A stretch of 64,000 nt of DNA from Nonomuraea angiospora (GCF_014873145.1 NZ_JADBEK010000001.1:10788001-10852000); one strand, 5' to 3'; positions 26,483 to 36,173 are shown, numbered from the stretch's first letter. Notes: generated by a model not told the origin, from the letters alone. Numbers and translations are program-made.

Positions 26483-28465
26483 TCAGAGGGAGTACTGCTC
26501 GGGCTGGGTCGGCCCGGGCGTGGGGAGTGCGTTGGCCATCGAGTCGGGCACGTTCTTGAAGCCGTTCGACACGATGCCGTACTCCTCCGGGTACGTGCTG
26601 ATCCCGATCGCGTAGAACTGCTGCGCCGCGATCTCGATCACCTTCCTGGCGGACTCGATCGCCTTGGTGGTGTCGAACTCGGTGCGCATCGTGGTGAACG
26701 CCTCCAGCTGGTCGCGCACCTCCTTGGGCGGCTCGTCGCCGGCCTTGCCCTTGCTGCCGTACCACTGCGCCCAGCGGATGGCGTAGCGGGCGCTGCCGGA
26801 GTTGCTCGGCACGTAGTAGTGGTCGCCGCCGGTGCCCGTGATGATGTCGAAGTCGCTGCAGGTGTACGTGGAGGCCTGCGGCTGGTTCGCCATCGTGCGC
26901 TCGGTGAACAGCGTGCCCGCGACCGGGTCCACCCGCAGCCCGACCCCGACCGCCTCCCAGCCCTTCTTCACGAACTCCAGCGCCTCGGTGTGGTGCGGGA
27001 ACTCGGTGCTGGCCATGACCGTGACGACCAGCGGCTTTCCGTCGGGACCCAGACGCTTGCCGTCGGCGTCCTTCTTGGTCAGCCCGGCCTTGTCGAGGTG
27101 CTCGTTCGCCTTGGCCACGTCGAACTCGGTGTACTGCTTGGCGAACGCCTCGTCGTAGACCACGTTCCGCTTGGACGGCGCGGCCTGCCACGGCTCGCCC
27201 TGGCCCGCGTACACGCCGTCGATGATCTCCTTGCGGTTGATCGCGTACGACAGCCCGATCCTGAAGTCCTTGTTCCTGAACAGCTCGCGCAGGTCGTCGT
27301 CCCCGACCGTCTGGTTGAACTGGATGATCATCGTGTTGCTGAGCCGGCTCGGCACGTCGAACAGCCGGTACTTGCCCTTGGCGGCGTTCTGGGAGACCAG
27401 CGGCTTGTTCTCCGGCGTGTTGAAGTTGCGCAGCTGCATGCCGATCTCGCCGTTCATGATCTTCAGCAGCTCGACCTGGACGTCGCCCAGCACCTCCGCC
27501 CGGTAGCGGTCGATGTACGGGAGCTGGCGCCCCTGCTGGTCGACCTTCCAGTAGTACGGGTTGCGCTCGGCCACCAGCGCCGTGCCCTTGCCGATCGGGT
27601 TGGTCACCTTCCAGGCGTGCAGCGTGGGCTGGTCGGCGTTGTGCCACGGGTCCTGCTTGAGCATGAACAGCTGCGTCCAGTCCTCGAGCTGCTGGTCCTT
27701 GGCGAGCTGGTCGGCGTCCGGGTTGTACTTCTTGTGGAACTGCTTGAGATAGTGCTTGGGCAGCAGGAACCCGCTCAGGCCGGGCCGCTCGAACGTCGCG
27801 ACCGCGATCTGGAACAGCAGCCCCGCCTTCGGCTCCTTGTAGACGTAGCGGACGGTCCGCTCGTCCACCTTCTCGACCTTCACCCGCTCGGTGGTGCTGC
27901 CGTTCTCCAGGAAGAGGTCGTAGATGCCGGTGGTGTGCAGGTCGTGGTACGTGGCCACGTCCTCGAAGGCGAACAGCAGGTCGTCGGCGGTGCACGGCTG
28001 GCCGTCCGACCACTTGAGGCCCTCGCGCAGGCGGAAGACGTATTCCCGGCCCCCGTCCTTGACCTCGAACTCCGCCACGTTGGCCACGATGTCCTCGGCG
28101 CCCTTCTGGCCGTTCGTGCCGGGCTTGAGCCTGACCAGCGGCTCGTACCCGATGGTGTTGATCAGCCAGTCGATGTCGTCGTCGCCGACGATCGCCGAGG
28201 CCCAGGTGCCGCCGTACGCGCCCGGCTCCTTCAGCGGCGTGACGACGAGGGGGTTCTTCGGCAGGCGCTGCTCCAGCGGCGGCAGCTTGCCGCTCTTGAC
28301 GAGCTGCGCCAGCGCCGGGGACTCCTTGGCGGACATGTCGGCGGCCTGGACGGCGCCGCCCGTGTCGGGGCTGGTGTCGAAGAAGCTGCAGCCGGAGGCG
28401 GTCGTCAGCAGGAGGAGACCACCGCCGCGGAGGAGGTTCCTCCTCGTCAACGGGTGCTGGGTCAT
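26483..28465 (-). CDS. ABC substrate-binding lipoprotein, family 5 (oligosaccharide type)
   Basis: The 660-residue family 5 SBP has a twin-arginine type leader (TRRNLLRGGG, Arg8-Arg9) and lipobox TASGC with Cys26, so it is exported and lipid-anchored. Family features are GAYGGTWASAIVGDDD, YEPLVRLKPG, FRLREGLKWSDGQPCTADD and LSYAINRKEIIDGVYAG. It is longer than peptide-binding DppA/OppA (~530 residues) and carries the LPPLEQRLPKNPLVV entry segment seen in SBPs next to carbohydrate-active genes. It should capture the oligosaccharides produced by the pectate lyase 16 bp upstream and pass them to the OppBCDF-type importer that follows. Cargo identity is inference. Confidence 0.9.
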   Translation of the reverse strand: MTQHPLTRRNLLRGGGLLLLTTASGCSFFDTSPDTGGAVQAADMSAKESPALAQLVKSGKLPPLEQRLPKNPLVVTPLKEPGAYGGTWASAIVGDDDIDWLINTIGYEPLVRLKPGTNGQKGAEDIVANVAEFEVKDGGREYVFRLREGLKWSDGQPCTADDLLFAFEDVATYHDLHTTGIYDLFLENGSTTERVKVEKVDERTVRYVYKEPKAGLLFQIAVATFERPGLSGFLLPKHYLKQFHKKYNPDADQLAKDQQLEDWTQLFMLKQDPWHNADQPTLHAWKVTNPIGKGTALVAERNPYYWKVDQQGRQLPYIDRYRAEVLGDVQVELLKIMNGEIGMQLRNFNTPENKPLVSQNAAKGKYRLFDVPSRLSNTMIIQFNQTVGDDDLRELFRNKDFRIGLSYAINRKEIIDGVYAGQGEPWQAAPSKRNVVYDEAFAKQYTEFDVAKANEHLDKAGLTKKDADGKRLGPDGKPLVVTVMASTEFPHHTEALEFVKKGWEAVGVGLRVDPVAGTLFTERTMANQPQASTYTCSDFDIITGTGGDHYYVPSNSGSARYAIRWAQWYGSKGKAGDEPPKEVRDQLEAFTTMRTEFDTTKAIESARKVIEIAAQQFYAIGISTYPEEYGIVSNGFKNVPDSMANALPTPGPTQPEQYSL

Positions 28466-28481
28466 AAGGGGGTGCTCCGTT

Positions 28482-30824
28482 CTAACGATTGACCTTCACC
28501 AGGCTGAACCTGGCCGTGGTGTAGGCGTGGACCGCGTTCGCCTCCTGGTTCCCGTCGACGGCGAGGCCGATGTAGAACCGGCCGGTCCGCATCGCGATGC
28601 GCTCGTAGCCGATGCGGTCCCAGTTCAGCGAGTTGGACGACAGGAAGGCCTCGAACTCGTTGTCCCCGGTCAGCAGGCTCCGGCAGACCAGGCGCAGCCA
28701 GTACGGCTTCTTCGGGTTCAGCGGGTCCTCGCCGGCGGCCGGCCAGATGCCGACGCTGGGCTGGTTGCCGTTCGAGGCGACCCTGATGGCCTTGGCGCGC
28801 ATGCCGGCGCCGTCGTCACCGCTCGCGGACAAGCCGATGCCGGCCATCATGAACGGTGAGTTCGGCGCGAGGTCCTGGCGCACCATGATGCCCGCGACGG
28901 CGTCGACGTGCCCCATGCTGATGCTGTCCACCCGCGCGGTGATCTCGATGACCTCGCCCCGCTGGCTGAACCCGACGGCCTGGTAGGCGAAGTGGAAGGA
29001 GTCCTTCCAGCCGGCGATCTTCCCGGACCCCTTCAGCGTGAGCACGCCGTCCTTCAGCGCCGTGCTCCCGGCGATGGGCACCTCGCCGATGTCCTTCGCC
29101 GTCCACGGCTTGTGGGTCATGGTGCGGGTGACGTGGATCGGCACGAGCGACGAGGTGGTCGCCGACCCGGTGCTGTCGGTCGCGCGGGCCGTCAGGCAGT
29201 AGGTGCCGTCGGTCGCGTCCGCCCAGGTCGCCTGGTACGGAGCCGCGGTGGCCTCGCCGATCTTCTTGTCACCGTGGAAGAACTCGACCTTGGCGATGGA
29301 CGCGCCGTCGAGGGCCTTGGCGTCGGCCTGGACGACGATGGACTGCTGGTCCGTGGCCGCCGCGAACACCTGGTCGATCTTGGGGGAGACGATCGCCACC
29401 TCGGGGTTGCGGGCCCCGGCCCGCTGGATGGAGTTCAGGTAGCGTTCCAGGTTCGTGTAGCCGCTGCCGTCCACCGTCTTGGCGTCGTCGGCGCTCTCCG
29501 GGTTCAGCCCCTGGGCGGTCTCCCACTCGTCCGGCATGCCGTCGTGGTCGCTGTCGGCCGGAGCGGGGATCTCGGCCGGTGACGGCAGCCAGCCGCCCAC
29601 GTCCTTCTGCGAGTTGATGTGCCGCCCGGTGCCGGTGCGCGCCTCGTTGACCAGCCGGGCGTCGATGGCGTCCCGCCGCGGCAGGATGGCTCCGGCCTGC
29701 TCCAGGACCGTCGCGAACGCCTGCTGCGCGCTCTGCTCCGTGATGCCGTTCTCGAACTCCACCGGCCTGGGCCGCAGCGTGATGCCGCCGGTCGGGAAGG
29801 TGATGCCGAGCGTGTTGTCGGCCGTGATGTCGGCGTGGCCCTCGACCGCGTTGCCGCTGACGTGCCACTCGCCGAACCGGCCGGGGGCCGCGATCGTCCT
29901 GGCGATCGGGGCCAGCGTGTTGGGGCCGGGCTTGTAGTAGTTGCCGACGATGTTGATGCCGTTGGACCACTCGCCGCCGTAGCAGGACGTGATCCCGGGG
30001 TTGTAGATCACGTTGTTGCGGTGGTCCACCACCAGGCTCATGCCCTCGGTGAAGCTGAAGCGCGGGTTGCGGCCGTTCTCGTGGATGAGCAGGTTGTGGT
30101 GGTAGGTGATGGTGTCGCCGCCCCACAGGCCGCCCATGCCGTGCCGGCCCTTCGGGTGCACCGAGTTCACCAGGCCCTCGGAGACGACGCACCACTGGAC
30201 GGTCACGTTGGTGTTGCCGTAGACGGAGAAGCACTCGTCCACGCCCCAGCTGAAGGAGCAGTGGTCGATGATGAGGTCCCGCACGCCACGGGCGCCGAAG
30301 GTGTCGATGGCGGTGCCGAGCTCGTCGCCGCCGCGGAAGCGCAGGTGGCGCAGGATGATGTTGTCACCCTTGATCTGCGTCTCGTTGCCGATGACGGTGA
30401 TGCCGTGACCGGGGGCGGTCTGGCCGGCGATGGTGAGGTTCGAGCCGGTGATGTCGAGCCCGCCCTTGATCCTGATGTTCCCGGAGACCCGGAAGACCAC
30501 CGTCCCGTCGGACTTCGCCACCGCCTCGCGTAACGACCCGGGGCCGTCGTCGTCGAGAGTGGTCACCTCGTACACGGCGCCGCCCCGGCCGCCGGTGGTG
30601 TACATCCCGGCCCCCTCGGCGCCGGGGAAGGCGGGCACGCCCTTCGCCTTCACCTTCGGCGCGATGGTGGGGGTGGGGCTGGGCGTGGGGCTCGGGCCGG
30701 CCGCCGCCGCCACGCCGGAGGTGTCCGCCCATGCCACTGCGGGGGGAACCAGCGCCGCGGACCGCACGAAATCCCGGCGACTGAATTCTGATTGCTGGCG
30801 ATCGAAGCCTTCGGCCTCGCTCAT
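28482..30824 (-). CDS. secreted pectate lyase, PL1 family, multidomain
   Basis: A 780-residue exported protein: Tat leader (SRRDFVRSAALVPPAVA, Arg16-Arg17), PSPTPSPTPT linker, PL1 parallel beta-helix (residues ~55-400; VPAFPGAEGAGMYTTGGRGG, LIIDHCSFSWGVDECFS, ENGRNPRFSF), a thrombospondin-3-like calcium repeat (DSDHDGMPDEWETAQGLNP), an Ig-like domain (~510-600) and a C-terminal DUF1349-like sandwich. It should cleave homogalacturonan by beta-elimination outside the cell, with Ca2+. ATG at 30824 follows AAAGAGAG. First gene of the ~18-kb operon with the importer and cytoplasmic enzymes, so substrate cutting, import and processing are expressed together. An AT-rich element lies ~80 bp upstream. 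Confidence 0.92.
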   Translation of the reverse strand: MSEAEGFDRQQSEFSRRDFVRSAALVPPAVAWADTSGVAAAAGPSPTPSPTPTIAPKVKAKGVPAFPGAEGAGMYTTGGRGGAVYEVTTLDDDGPGSLREAVAKSDGTVVFRVSGNIRIKGGLDITGSNLTIAGQTAPGHGITVIGNETQIKGDNIILRHLRFRGGDELGTAIDTFGARGVRDLIIDHCSFSWGVDECFSVYGNTNVTVQWCVVSEGLVNSVHPKGRHGMGGLWGGDTITYHHNLLIHENGRNPRFSFTEGMSLVVDHRNNVIYNPGITSCYGGEWSNGINIVGNYYKPGPNTLAPIARTIAAPGRFGEWHVSGNAVEGHADITADNTLGITFPTGGITLRPRPVEFENGITEQSAQQAFATVLEQAGAILPRRDAIDARLVNEARTGTGRHINSQKDVGGWLPSPAEIPAPADSDHDGMPDEWETAQGLNPESADDAKTVDGSGYTNLERYLNSIQRAGARNPEVAIVSPKIDQVFAAATDQQSIVVQADAKALDGASIAKVEFFHGDKKIGEATAAPYQATWADATDGTYCLTARATDSTGSATTSSLVPIHVTRTMTHKPWTAKDIGEVPIAGSTALKDGVLTLKGSGKIAGWKDSFHFAYQAVGFSQRGEVIEITARVDSISMGHVDAVAGIMVRQDLAPNSPFMMAGIGLSASGDDGAGMRAKAIRVASNGNQPSVGIWPAAGEDPLNPKKPYWLRLVCRSLLTGDNEFEAFLSSNSLNWDRIGYERIAMRTGRFYIGLAVDGNQEANAVHAYTTARFSLVKVNR

Positions 30825-31256
30825 GCGAAACGCTCTCTTTCTGCCCCGAATAGACAGGGCTGTGCCGTCTTTCGGCACGACTCCGGACCACGCTGTCGCT
30901 AACTGAGAATTTTTATTCAGCCATGAATGGAGTGGATTCATCACATCGTGAACGACACGGTTGTGACTGTCAAGACCGCTTTCCGACCCGCCAGATCCGG
31001 CGTCAACCCCTCGCCACCGCCCGGCCCGGAGCCGCCCAAGCCCAGCGCCCATGCCGGCAGGCAAGCCCGACGGCCCCTCCGGCGCGCGGGCGCGGCTCGG
31101 CGCACGATGCACGGCACCCAGCCGAAGCGGCGTCCCTCGCGCCCCGCACTCATCGGCCCTCAGCCCTTATCGGACCTCGGCTCCTCATCAGCCCTCAGCC
31201 GCGCCCGGCCAGGTCCCAGGCGAGGCGGCTCCCTGACCAGCCAGGCGAAGGTGAGG
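30825..31256. other. intergenic region upstream of the pectate lyase operon
   Basis: The 432-bp stretch between the SorC gene's stop and the pectate lyase start must contain the promoter of the long operon. Apart from the AT-rich element at 30903-30922 I see only GC-rich sequence with no convincing gene. Confidence 0.6.
30903..30922 (-). promoter_or_regulatory. AT-rich operator-like element, site F
   Basis: CTGAGAATTTTTATTCAG is an imperfect palindrome with CTGA/TCAG ends; the minus strand carries TGAATAAAAAT, similar to site A (351-368). It lies ~80 bp upstream of the pectate lyase start and is the only AT island in this gap. Confidence 0.4.
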
Positions 31257-32279
31257 TCAGTCCTTCAGGAGTTGCTCGGCCACACCCACATCCGTGATGA
31301 GCGTGTTCACCCAACCCCCCCGAAGCGCCGCCCGGATGGCCGCCGTCTTCCGCCGACCCCCCGCGATGGCGATCCGCCGCGGCACCCGGAGCAGATCAGC
31401 CCCCGAGATGCCAAGGATGCGCTCCTCGAGCGGCGAGGCGATCAGCCGTCCCTCGGCGTCGAAGAAGCGCAGGCACACGTCACCCACCGCCCCCAACTCC
31501 CGCAGCGTCTCGAAGTCCTCCTCCGAGATGGCGTTGCCGCTGTCCCGCAGCAGCGGCGACGGATCCAGGCTCCCGATCCCCACCAGCACCGTGGTCAGCC
31601 GCGACCAGGCATCCACCACCTGCCGTACGACCTGATCGTCCGAAAGCGCCTGCCGGGCGGCCGCGGACCCGACCAGGCCGGGCGCGGGCAGGAAGACGGG
31701 CTCGGCGCCCGTGAGGTCGGCCAGGTGGGCGGCCAGGCGCGTGGCCTGGACCTGCGCGGACCCCTTGCCCACCCCGCCGATGAGCTGGACGACCTCCTCC
31801 GCCACCTGCACCGGGCGGCGCTGCATGGCCTCCACCGTGGCCAGCAGGCTGGCGCTCCAGGACGAGATGCCCAGGTGCTCGCCGCCGATCAGCGTGGCGT
31901 CCAGGTACGTGGCGCCGGCCGAGCCCAGCGCGGCCACCACGTCGTGGTTGTCGCCGGTGGCGTCCACGACGATGATCTGCTCCACGCCGTACTTGCGCTC
32001 GAGGTCCTCCTCCAGTAACGCGTGCACGCCGCTGGGCACCACGACCACCGTGCGTACGATGCCGATCTCCGCGGCCTCCTTGAGCAGCCGCGACACCCGC
32101 GGTTGCGAGATGCGCAGCTGCGCCGCGATCTGCGGCTGGCGCACCCCGTGCTCATGGTAGAGGCGGGCGACCCGCACCAGGAGCCGCATGCGCTCCGACT
32201 CCTGGCTGAGCCGGCGACCGCTGAACCTCATGGGCTCGACGCCGGAGCGGCCCTTCTCGAACTGACTGTCAGCTCCCAC
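31257..32279 (-). CDS. SorC-family sugar-responsive transcriptional regulator
   Basis: A 340-residue regulator with an N-terminal helix-turn-helix (RQPQIAAQLRISQPRVSRLL) and the C-terminal sugar-phosphate-binding SorC domain (GGVGKGSAQVQATRLAAHLA, VLVGIGSL, GRRKTAAIRAALRGGWVNTLITD). SorC proteins are usually released or activated by phosphorylated sugars or catabolic intermediates. GTG at 32279 has GGAGG ~10 bases upstream; ATG at 32231 is an alternative. It lies between the CE8/nucleoside hydrolase unit and the pectate lyase operon on the same strand, so it is the best candidate regulator of the locus and possibly the reader of the TTGAATAT elements. Confidence 0.9.
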   Translation of the reverse strand: MGADSQFEKGRSGVEPMRFSGRRLSQESERMRLLVRVARLYHEHGVRQPQIAAQLRISQPRVSRLLKEAAEIGIVRTVVVVPSGVHALLEEDLERKYGVEQIIVVDATGDNHDVVAALGSAGATYLDATLIGGEHLGISSWSASLLATVEAMQRRPVQVAEEVVQLIGGVGKGSAQVQATRLAAHLADLTGAEPVFLPAPGLVGSAAARQALSDDQVVRQVVDAWSRLTTVLVGIGSLDPSPLLRDSGNAISEEDFETLRELGAVGDVCLRFFDAEGRLIASPLEERILGISGADLLRVPRRIAIAGGRRKTAAIRAALRGGWVNTLITDVGVAEQLLKD

Positions 32280-32420
32280 GATCGCTGGCCTCCGCTTCGG
32301 CTCCGCCGCTCATGCTGGTCCGGTGGCGAGCCCGGGCCACTGCCGAGTGCCATTGTGCTAGCCCGCGGCGGCGCTCGCATCACGATGGCCCGGGTCGGCC
32401 CCTCCTTCCCGCCGTCGCGC

Positions 32421-33317
32421 CTAACGCCGGGCGAAGGCCTGCAGCTTCGCGAAGAAGTCCTCGAAGATGAACCGCGCGTCGATCGAGTCATACGTACGGA
32501 TCGCCCGATGCTCGAGAGAGAAGTCGTACGACCCGTCGTGGCGGAAGTTCGGGGCGGGGCGCTCCACCCACGTCCCGCAGTCGGGGTGGAGCATGAGCCC
32601 GATCGCGGGAGAGTCGCCGAGCGCGCGGAACTCGATCGACGGCCTGCTGTGCTGCTCGTTCCACTCGACGAGCTGGCGCACGAGGTACTCGCCGATCTCG
32701 CCGTACGGCGCCACCTTCGCGTCGAGCTCGGCGTAGCCGACCGCCGTCATCCGGTACGTCGGCGCCGGGACCTGCCAGACCTTGACCGCCGAGGAGAACA
32801 CGACGTTGGCCGCCACGATGTCGTTGGACAGGTTGAACTCCGGCCGCGCGGGCAGGCCGCCGCGCCCGTCGTAGCCGTTGCCGCCGATCCAGATCACGGT
32901 CACGTCCCGCTCGGCGACGCGCGGCTCCAGGAGCAGGGCCGAGGCCATGTCGGTCAGCGGGCCGAGGAAGGCCACGTACAGCGGCTCCGGCACGTCCCGC
33001 ATGGCCTCTTCGATGATCAGGTCCGCGCCGGGCGACGGGACGGGGGTGACCACGTCGGGCAGCGCGTACGGGGCGCCGTCCTCGACCCTGACCGTGCCGT
33101 CGAGCTTCATCAACCGCAGCAGGAGGTCGATTTCCGCGCGGCTCTCCTCCAGGCTCGACCGGGTGCGGCGATTGCCGAAATGCGCGGCGATCAGGCCGCG
33201 AATATCGAGGCTCGGGGAGAGGAGGGCGTGCACGATGGCGAATTGGTCGTCCGCCTCGTTTTTGGCGTCGGTGTTGACGATCACTCTGCGCCGGTGGGAA
33301 AAGGTACGGCCCGCCAT
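32421..33317 (-). CDS. nucleoside-hydrolase-like protein with NTD instead of DTD motif
   Basis: A 298-residue protein of the IunH/nucleoside hydrolase fold: VIVNTDAKNEADDQFAI in place of the usual DTDxGxDD calcium-ribose motif, then VAFLGPLTDMASAL and a late Asp region. The first Asp of the motif is Asn, while the DD pair is kept, so metal binding may be altered. In a pectin locus without other nucleoside genes it may act on a furanoside (arabinose or apiose) rather than a nucleoside; this is inference. ATG at 33317 follows GGAAGGGTG. An 8-bp-arm palindrome lies just upstream. Cotranscribed with SorC downstream. Confidence 0.83.
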   Translation of the reverse strand: MAGRTFSHRRRVIVNTDAKNEADDQFAIVHALLSPSLDIRGLIAAHFGNRRTRSSLEESRAEIDLLLRLMKLDGTVRVEDGAPYALPDVVTPVPSPGADLIIEEAMRDVPEPLYVAFLGPLTDMASALLLEPRVAERDVTVIWIGGNGYDGRGGLPARPEFNLSNDIVAANVVFSSAVKVWQVPAPTYRMTAVGYAELDAKVAPYGEIGEYLVRQLVEWNEQHSRPSIEFRALGDSPAIGLMLHPDCGTWVERPAPNFRHDGSYDFSLEHRAIRTYDSIDARFIFEDFFAKLQAFARR

Positions 33318-33334
33318 GCACACCCTTCCATCTA

Positions 33335-33354
33335 GCTTGAATATCCATTCAAGC
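33335..33354. promoter_or_regulatory. palindromic TTGAATAT operator, site D
   Basis: GCTTGAAT and ATTCAAGC form a perfect inverted repeat with a 4-bp spacer, centred ~28 bp upstream of the nucleoside-hydrolase-like start. The left arm carries the TTGAATAT core seen at other sites in the locus. Strongest dyad of the group. Confidence 0.6.
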
Positions 33355-33373
33355 AAGCATCTATATTCTGATA

Positions 33374-34678
33374 TTAGGTTGTGACATTTGTGGTGTCAAG
33401 GTCCCACAGGATGACGGACAGCGCGAACGGCGAGATGGTGTGGTCGTCGTGCGTGGCGTCCTCCAGGAGATCCCACCGCCCCTGGTCGGGCCGCCCGCCG
33501 GCGAGCAGCGTCACCCGGTCGCGTACCGGCGCCTGGTAGACGCGGTGCCCCACCCCGTTGAAGCAGCACTCGTCGAACCGGTTGAGGATCTGCACCTGCC
33601 CGCGCCCCGGCCCGACGGACGCCAGCACGTACATGTCGAGGAAATCGTCGGAAGCGGCGGCGTAGAAGCCGGGCAGCGCCTCCTTGGTCTGCTCCCAGTC
33701 GCCGGTCGTGGGGCGCGGCTTCGGCGAGGCCGGACGCAGGAAGAACGGCAGCGACCCGGCCGTGGGATAGCTGCGGGTGACGCGCGGGTCCAGCGCCGCG
33801 AACACCGTCGTCGTCCAGCCCCCGCCCGACAGGCCGATCATCTCGACGGAGAGCGGCCGGTACGTGGCCTTCGCGTAGTTGAGGGTGACCGTGAGCGGTT
33901 CGAGGAAGAAGGTCAGGGCGGAGAACTCGGCGCTCTCCCAGGGCGGGAGCTCGCGGTGGGAGGGGTTCGGCAGCAGCTTCGCCGGGTCCTTGGGGTCGGC
34001 GATCTGCTGCTGGTTCCAGTGCTGGAACGGCATCGCGTACGCCATCACGCGGTAACCCCGGTCGAGCAGGGCCTGGACGGTGCGGAGCATGGTGTCGAAC
34101 GGCTCGCCGTGGCCGTTGTGGTAGAGCGCGAGACGCCGGTTCCACGCGCGGCGCGGCACGATGTCGTACACCTTGGCCGAAACCTGGTAGCGCAGGGGCA
34201 CCGTCAGCCGGTCGATCCTGCGGACACCCGTCAGCGAGGCGAAGTCGGGAGCCGGCACGTCGGTCTCGACGGTGGGGAGCGTCTTCGGCTGACCCGCGCC
34301 CTTCCAGATGTAGTCGATCATGCCCTTGCGCTTGGCGGCGAGGTCGGCGGCCGACGCGATTCCGATCAGCGGCTCGATGTCGACGCCGGCGACGGCGGCC
34401 GGCAGCGTCTTGTACTCAGGCCCGAACCTGGCCGCCACCTCCTGATTCACCGGCGCCACCGGCCGCGGCGCCCCCTTCCCCCCGCGCACCCCCTCATCCA
34501 GCCCCCCCTTTTCCACCGCACCCTCGACCCCGGCCGCGCTCCCGCCCCCTGCACGGCCCGCGCCCCCGGACCCCGCACCGGCACGACTGGCCGCCTCGGC
34601 CGGCCCCGCGACGACGGCCGCACCGACACCACCCAGCACCCCGCCCAGCAGGGCCCGCCTACTCGCCAACCTGTCCAT
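33374..34678 (-). CDS. secreted alpha/beta hydrolase, probable esterase
   Basis: A 434-residue protein with a Tat-type leader (SRRALLGGVLGGVGAAVVAG), a low-complexity Gly/Ala linker (~residues 28-65) and an alpha/beta hydrolase domain: YHNGHGEPF, VMAYAMPFQHWN, nucleophile Ser284 in MIGLSGGGW, and late His in DATHDDHTIS. It resembles bacterial acetyl/acyl esterases and dienelactone-type hydrolases found beside pectin genes, so deacylation of pectin or a feruloyl/acetyl ester is likely. ATG at 34678 is favoured over 34687 because of the distance to GGAAGG. Follows the CE8 gene by 18 bp in an operon. Confidence 0.8.
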   Translation of the reverse strand: MDRLASRRALLGGVLGGVGAAVVAGPAEAASRAGAGSGGAGRAGGGSAAGVEGAVEKGGLDEGVRGGKGAPRPVAPVNQEVAARFGPEYKTLPAAVAGVDIEPLIGIASAADLAAKRKGMIDYIWKGAGQPKTLPTVETDVPAPDFASLTGVRRIDRLTVPLRYQVSAKVYDIVPRRAWNRRLALYHNGHGEPFDTMLRTVQALLDRGYRVMAYAMPFQHWNQQQIADPKDPAKLLPNPSHRELPPWESAEFSALTFFLEPLTVTLNYAKATYRPLSVEMIGLSGGGWTTTVFAALDPRVTRSYPTAGSLPFFLRPASPKPRPTTGDWEQTKEALPGFYAAASDDFLDMYVLASVGPGRGQVQILNRFDECCFNGVGHRVYQAPVRDRVTLLAGGRPDQGRWDLLEDATHDDHTISPFALSVILWDLDTTNVTT

Positions 34679-34696
34679 GTGATCCATTCCTTCCGC

Positions 34697-36145
34697 TTAG
34701 CGTGACCGGGGATCCCAGCCGCCCAGGACGAACGACGGGTCGCTCCACTTCTCTGCCTCGGCGGCCGTCAGCTGGCGGGAGCAGGGCAGCCGTTGCCCGG
34801 TGTCGACGGCGCGGCCGGTGGTGAGGTCGGTGCTGCCGTACTCCCAGAAGGAGAGGGTCTGTGCCTGCGCGCAGTCGTTCGGGTCGATGGCCCAGCCGAC
34901 AGGGGCGATATGACCGTCCATCTCGGTGTCGATGAACACCGCCTGGCTGTGCGTGAACCGCCACACGGCGCTGCGGCTCAGCACCACCGAGCCGTCCGGT
35001 ACGCCGGGGGCGCGCGTCAGCCTGGTGCGGACGAACACCGCGCCCGGCCGGGTCGCGTCGTTACGGCTCTGGGAGATGTAGCCGGCGTCCGTCGACTCCA
35101 GCACCGAGTCCTGGATGAACACCGTGCCGGTGCCCCACACGAAGTCGGTGTCGCCGCTGATCCGGCTACCCGTGACGAACCCCTTGCCCTGCAGGCGCAG
35201 GGTGTCCTGGCGGCTGCGCAGGTCCACGCGTTCGAGGGAGATCCGCTCGTTGTTGCCCCGGAACGCCTCCGCCTGCGAGCCGCCGTCGGGGGTCGTGTTG
35301 TGAAGTGTGAGGTTCTGAAGCCGGAAGTCCGCCGCGTCCACCCCGAACATGGCCCGCCAGCAGTTGTGCAGGTCGGAGGTCTCCAGCACGCGGCGCGGGC
35401 ACACATCCGCCGGGCCGCCGTTGCTCAGCGCCTTGTCGCCGTTGCGCAGGTCGTTGTTGGCGTACTGGATCACGGTCCGGCCCGCGCCCGCCCCGCGCAC
35501 GGTGAGGTGCGGCCGGTCCTCGCGTACGTAGACGATCTCGGTGTAGACGCCCGGCCGGACGTCGATCGTCACGGGCGACTGATTGCCGGTCGGCACGGCG
35601 TCGATGGCGCCCTGGACGGTGCAGAAGTCCCCGGTCCCGGCCCCGGAAACCGTCAGGTGCCTGCTCTGAACTCCCCGCTTCCGGGTTTTGAAGCTCCACC
35701 TTCCGGCTTCCCGCACCCCGCCGAACCCCGCGAACACCTCGGGGTCGACGGTGACGTGGTACTCCTGCCCGTACTCGAGCTGCCGGTGCAGGTACACGCT
35801 GGCCGTGTTGCCCTCGATCATGATCGATTCGTACGAGAAGTCGTGCGGCAGCCCGGTGTCGGAGACGGCGGCGCCGATGTTCTTCTTGTCGGCCTTGGCG
35901 GCGGCGGCCTCGACGCGATCGGCCAGCGTGCCGTCGGCGCGGCGCACCTCGATCGCGCCGGACGAGCCGAGCGTGGGAGGCGCCGGGAAGGTGATCTTCA
36001 ATGGCGCGTCGACACAGGTTCCCCTCGCCGGCCCCGGCACCGAGAACCGGGCCTCAGGTCCCGAGGATGCCGAGGATGCCGAGGCGGGGATGGCGAGGGA
36101 TAAGGCGAGCGCCGTGGTGAGGAGTGCGGTGATCGGGGCCTTCAC
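34697..36145 (-). CDS. pectin methylesterase, CE8 family, secreted
   Basis: The 482-residue protein has a Sec signal (APITALLTTALALSLAIPAS) and a beta-helix with pectinesterase motifs: TVQGAIDAVP, QAEAFRGNNER, RSRQDTLRLQGKGFV (QD), and SGDTDFVWGTGTVF (second catalytic Asp). It removes methyl esters from homogalacturonan, making it a substrate for the PL1 lyase. GTG at 36145 is preceded by GAGGTG; other GTG codons at 36151 and further upstream are possible. First gene of the CE8-esterase-nucleoside hydrolase-SorC unit, divergent from the second ABC importer. A ~100-residue Ig-like N-terminal region precedes the catalytic helix. Confidence 0.92.
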   Translation of the reverse strand: MKAPITALLTTALALSLAIPASASSASSGPEARFSVPGPARGTCVDAPLKITFPAPPTLGSSGAIEVRRADGTLADRVEAAAAKADKKNIGAAVSDTGLPHDFSYESIMIEGNTASVYLHRQLEYGQEYHVTVDPEVFAGFGGVREAGRWSFKTRKRGVQSRHLTVSGAGTGDFCTVQGAIDAVPTGNQSPVTIDVRPGVYTEIVYVREDRPHLTVRGAGAGRTVIQYANNDLRNGDKALSNGGPADVCPRRVLETSDLHNCWRAMFGVDAADFRLQNLTLHNTTPDGGSQAEAFRGNNERISLERVDLRSRQDTLRLQGKGFVTGSRISGDTDFVWGTGTVFIQDSVLESTDAGYISQSRNDATRPGAVFVRTRLTRAPGVPDGSVVLSRSAVWRFTHSQAVFIDTEMDGHIAPVGWAIDPNDCAQAQTLSFWEYGSTDLTTGRAVDTGQRLPCSRQLTAAEAEKWSDPSFVLGGWDPRSR

Positions 36146-36173
36146 ATTCACCTCTTTAGGAGCGAATGGATAG

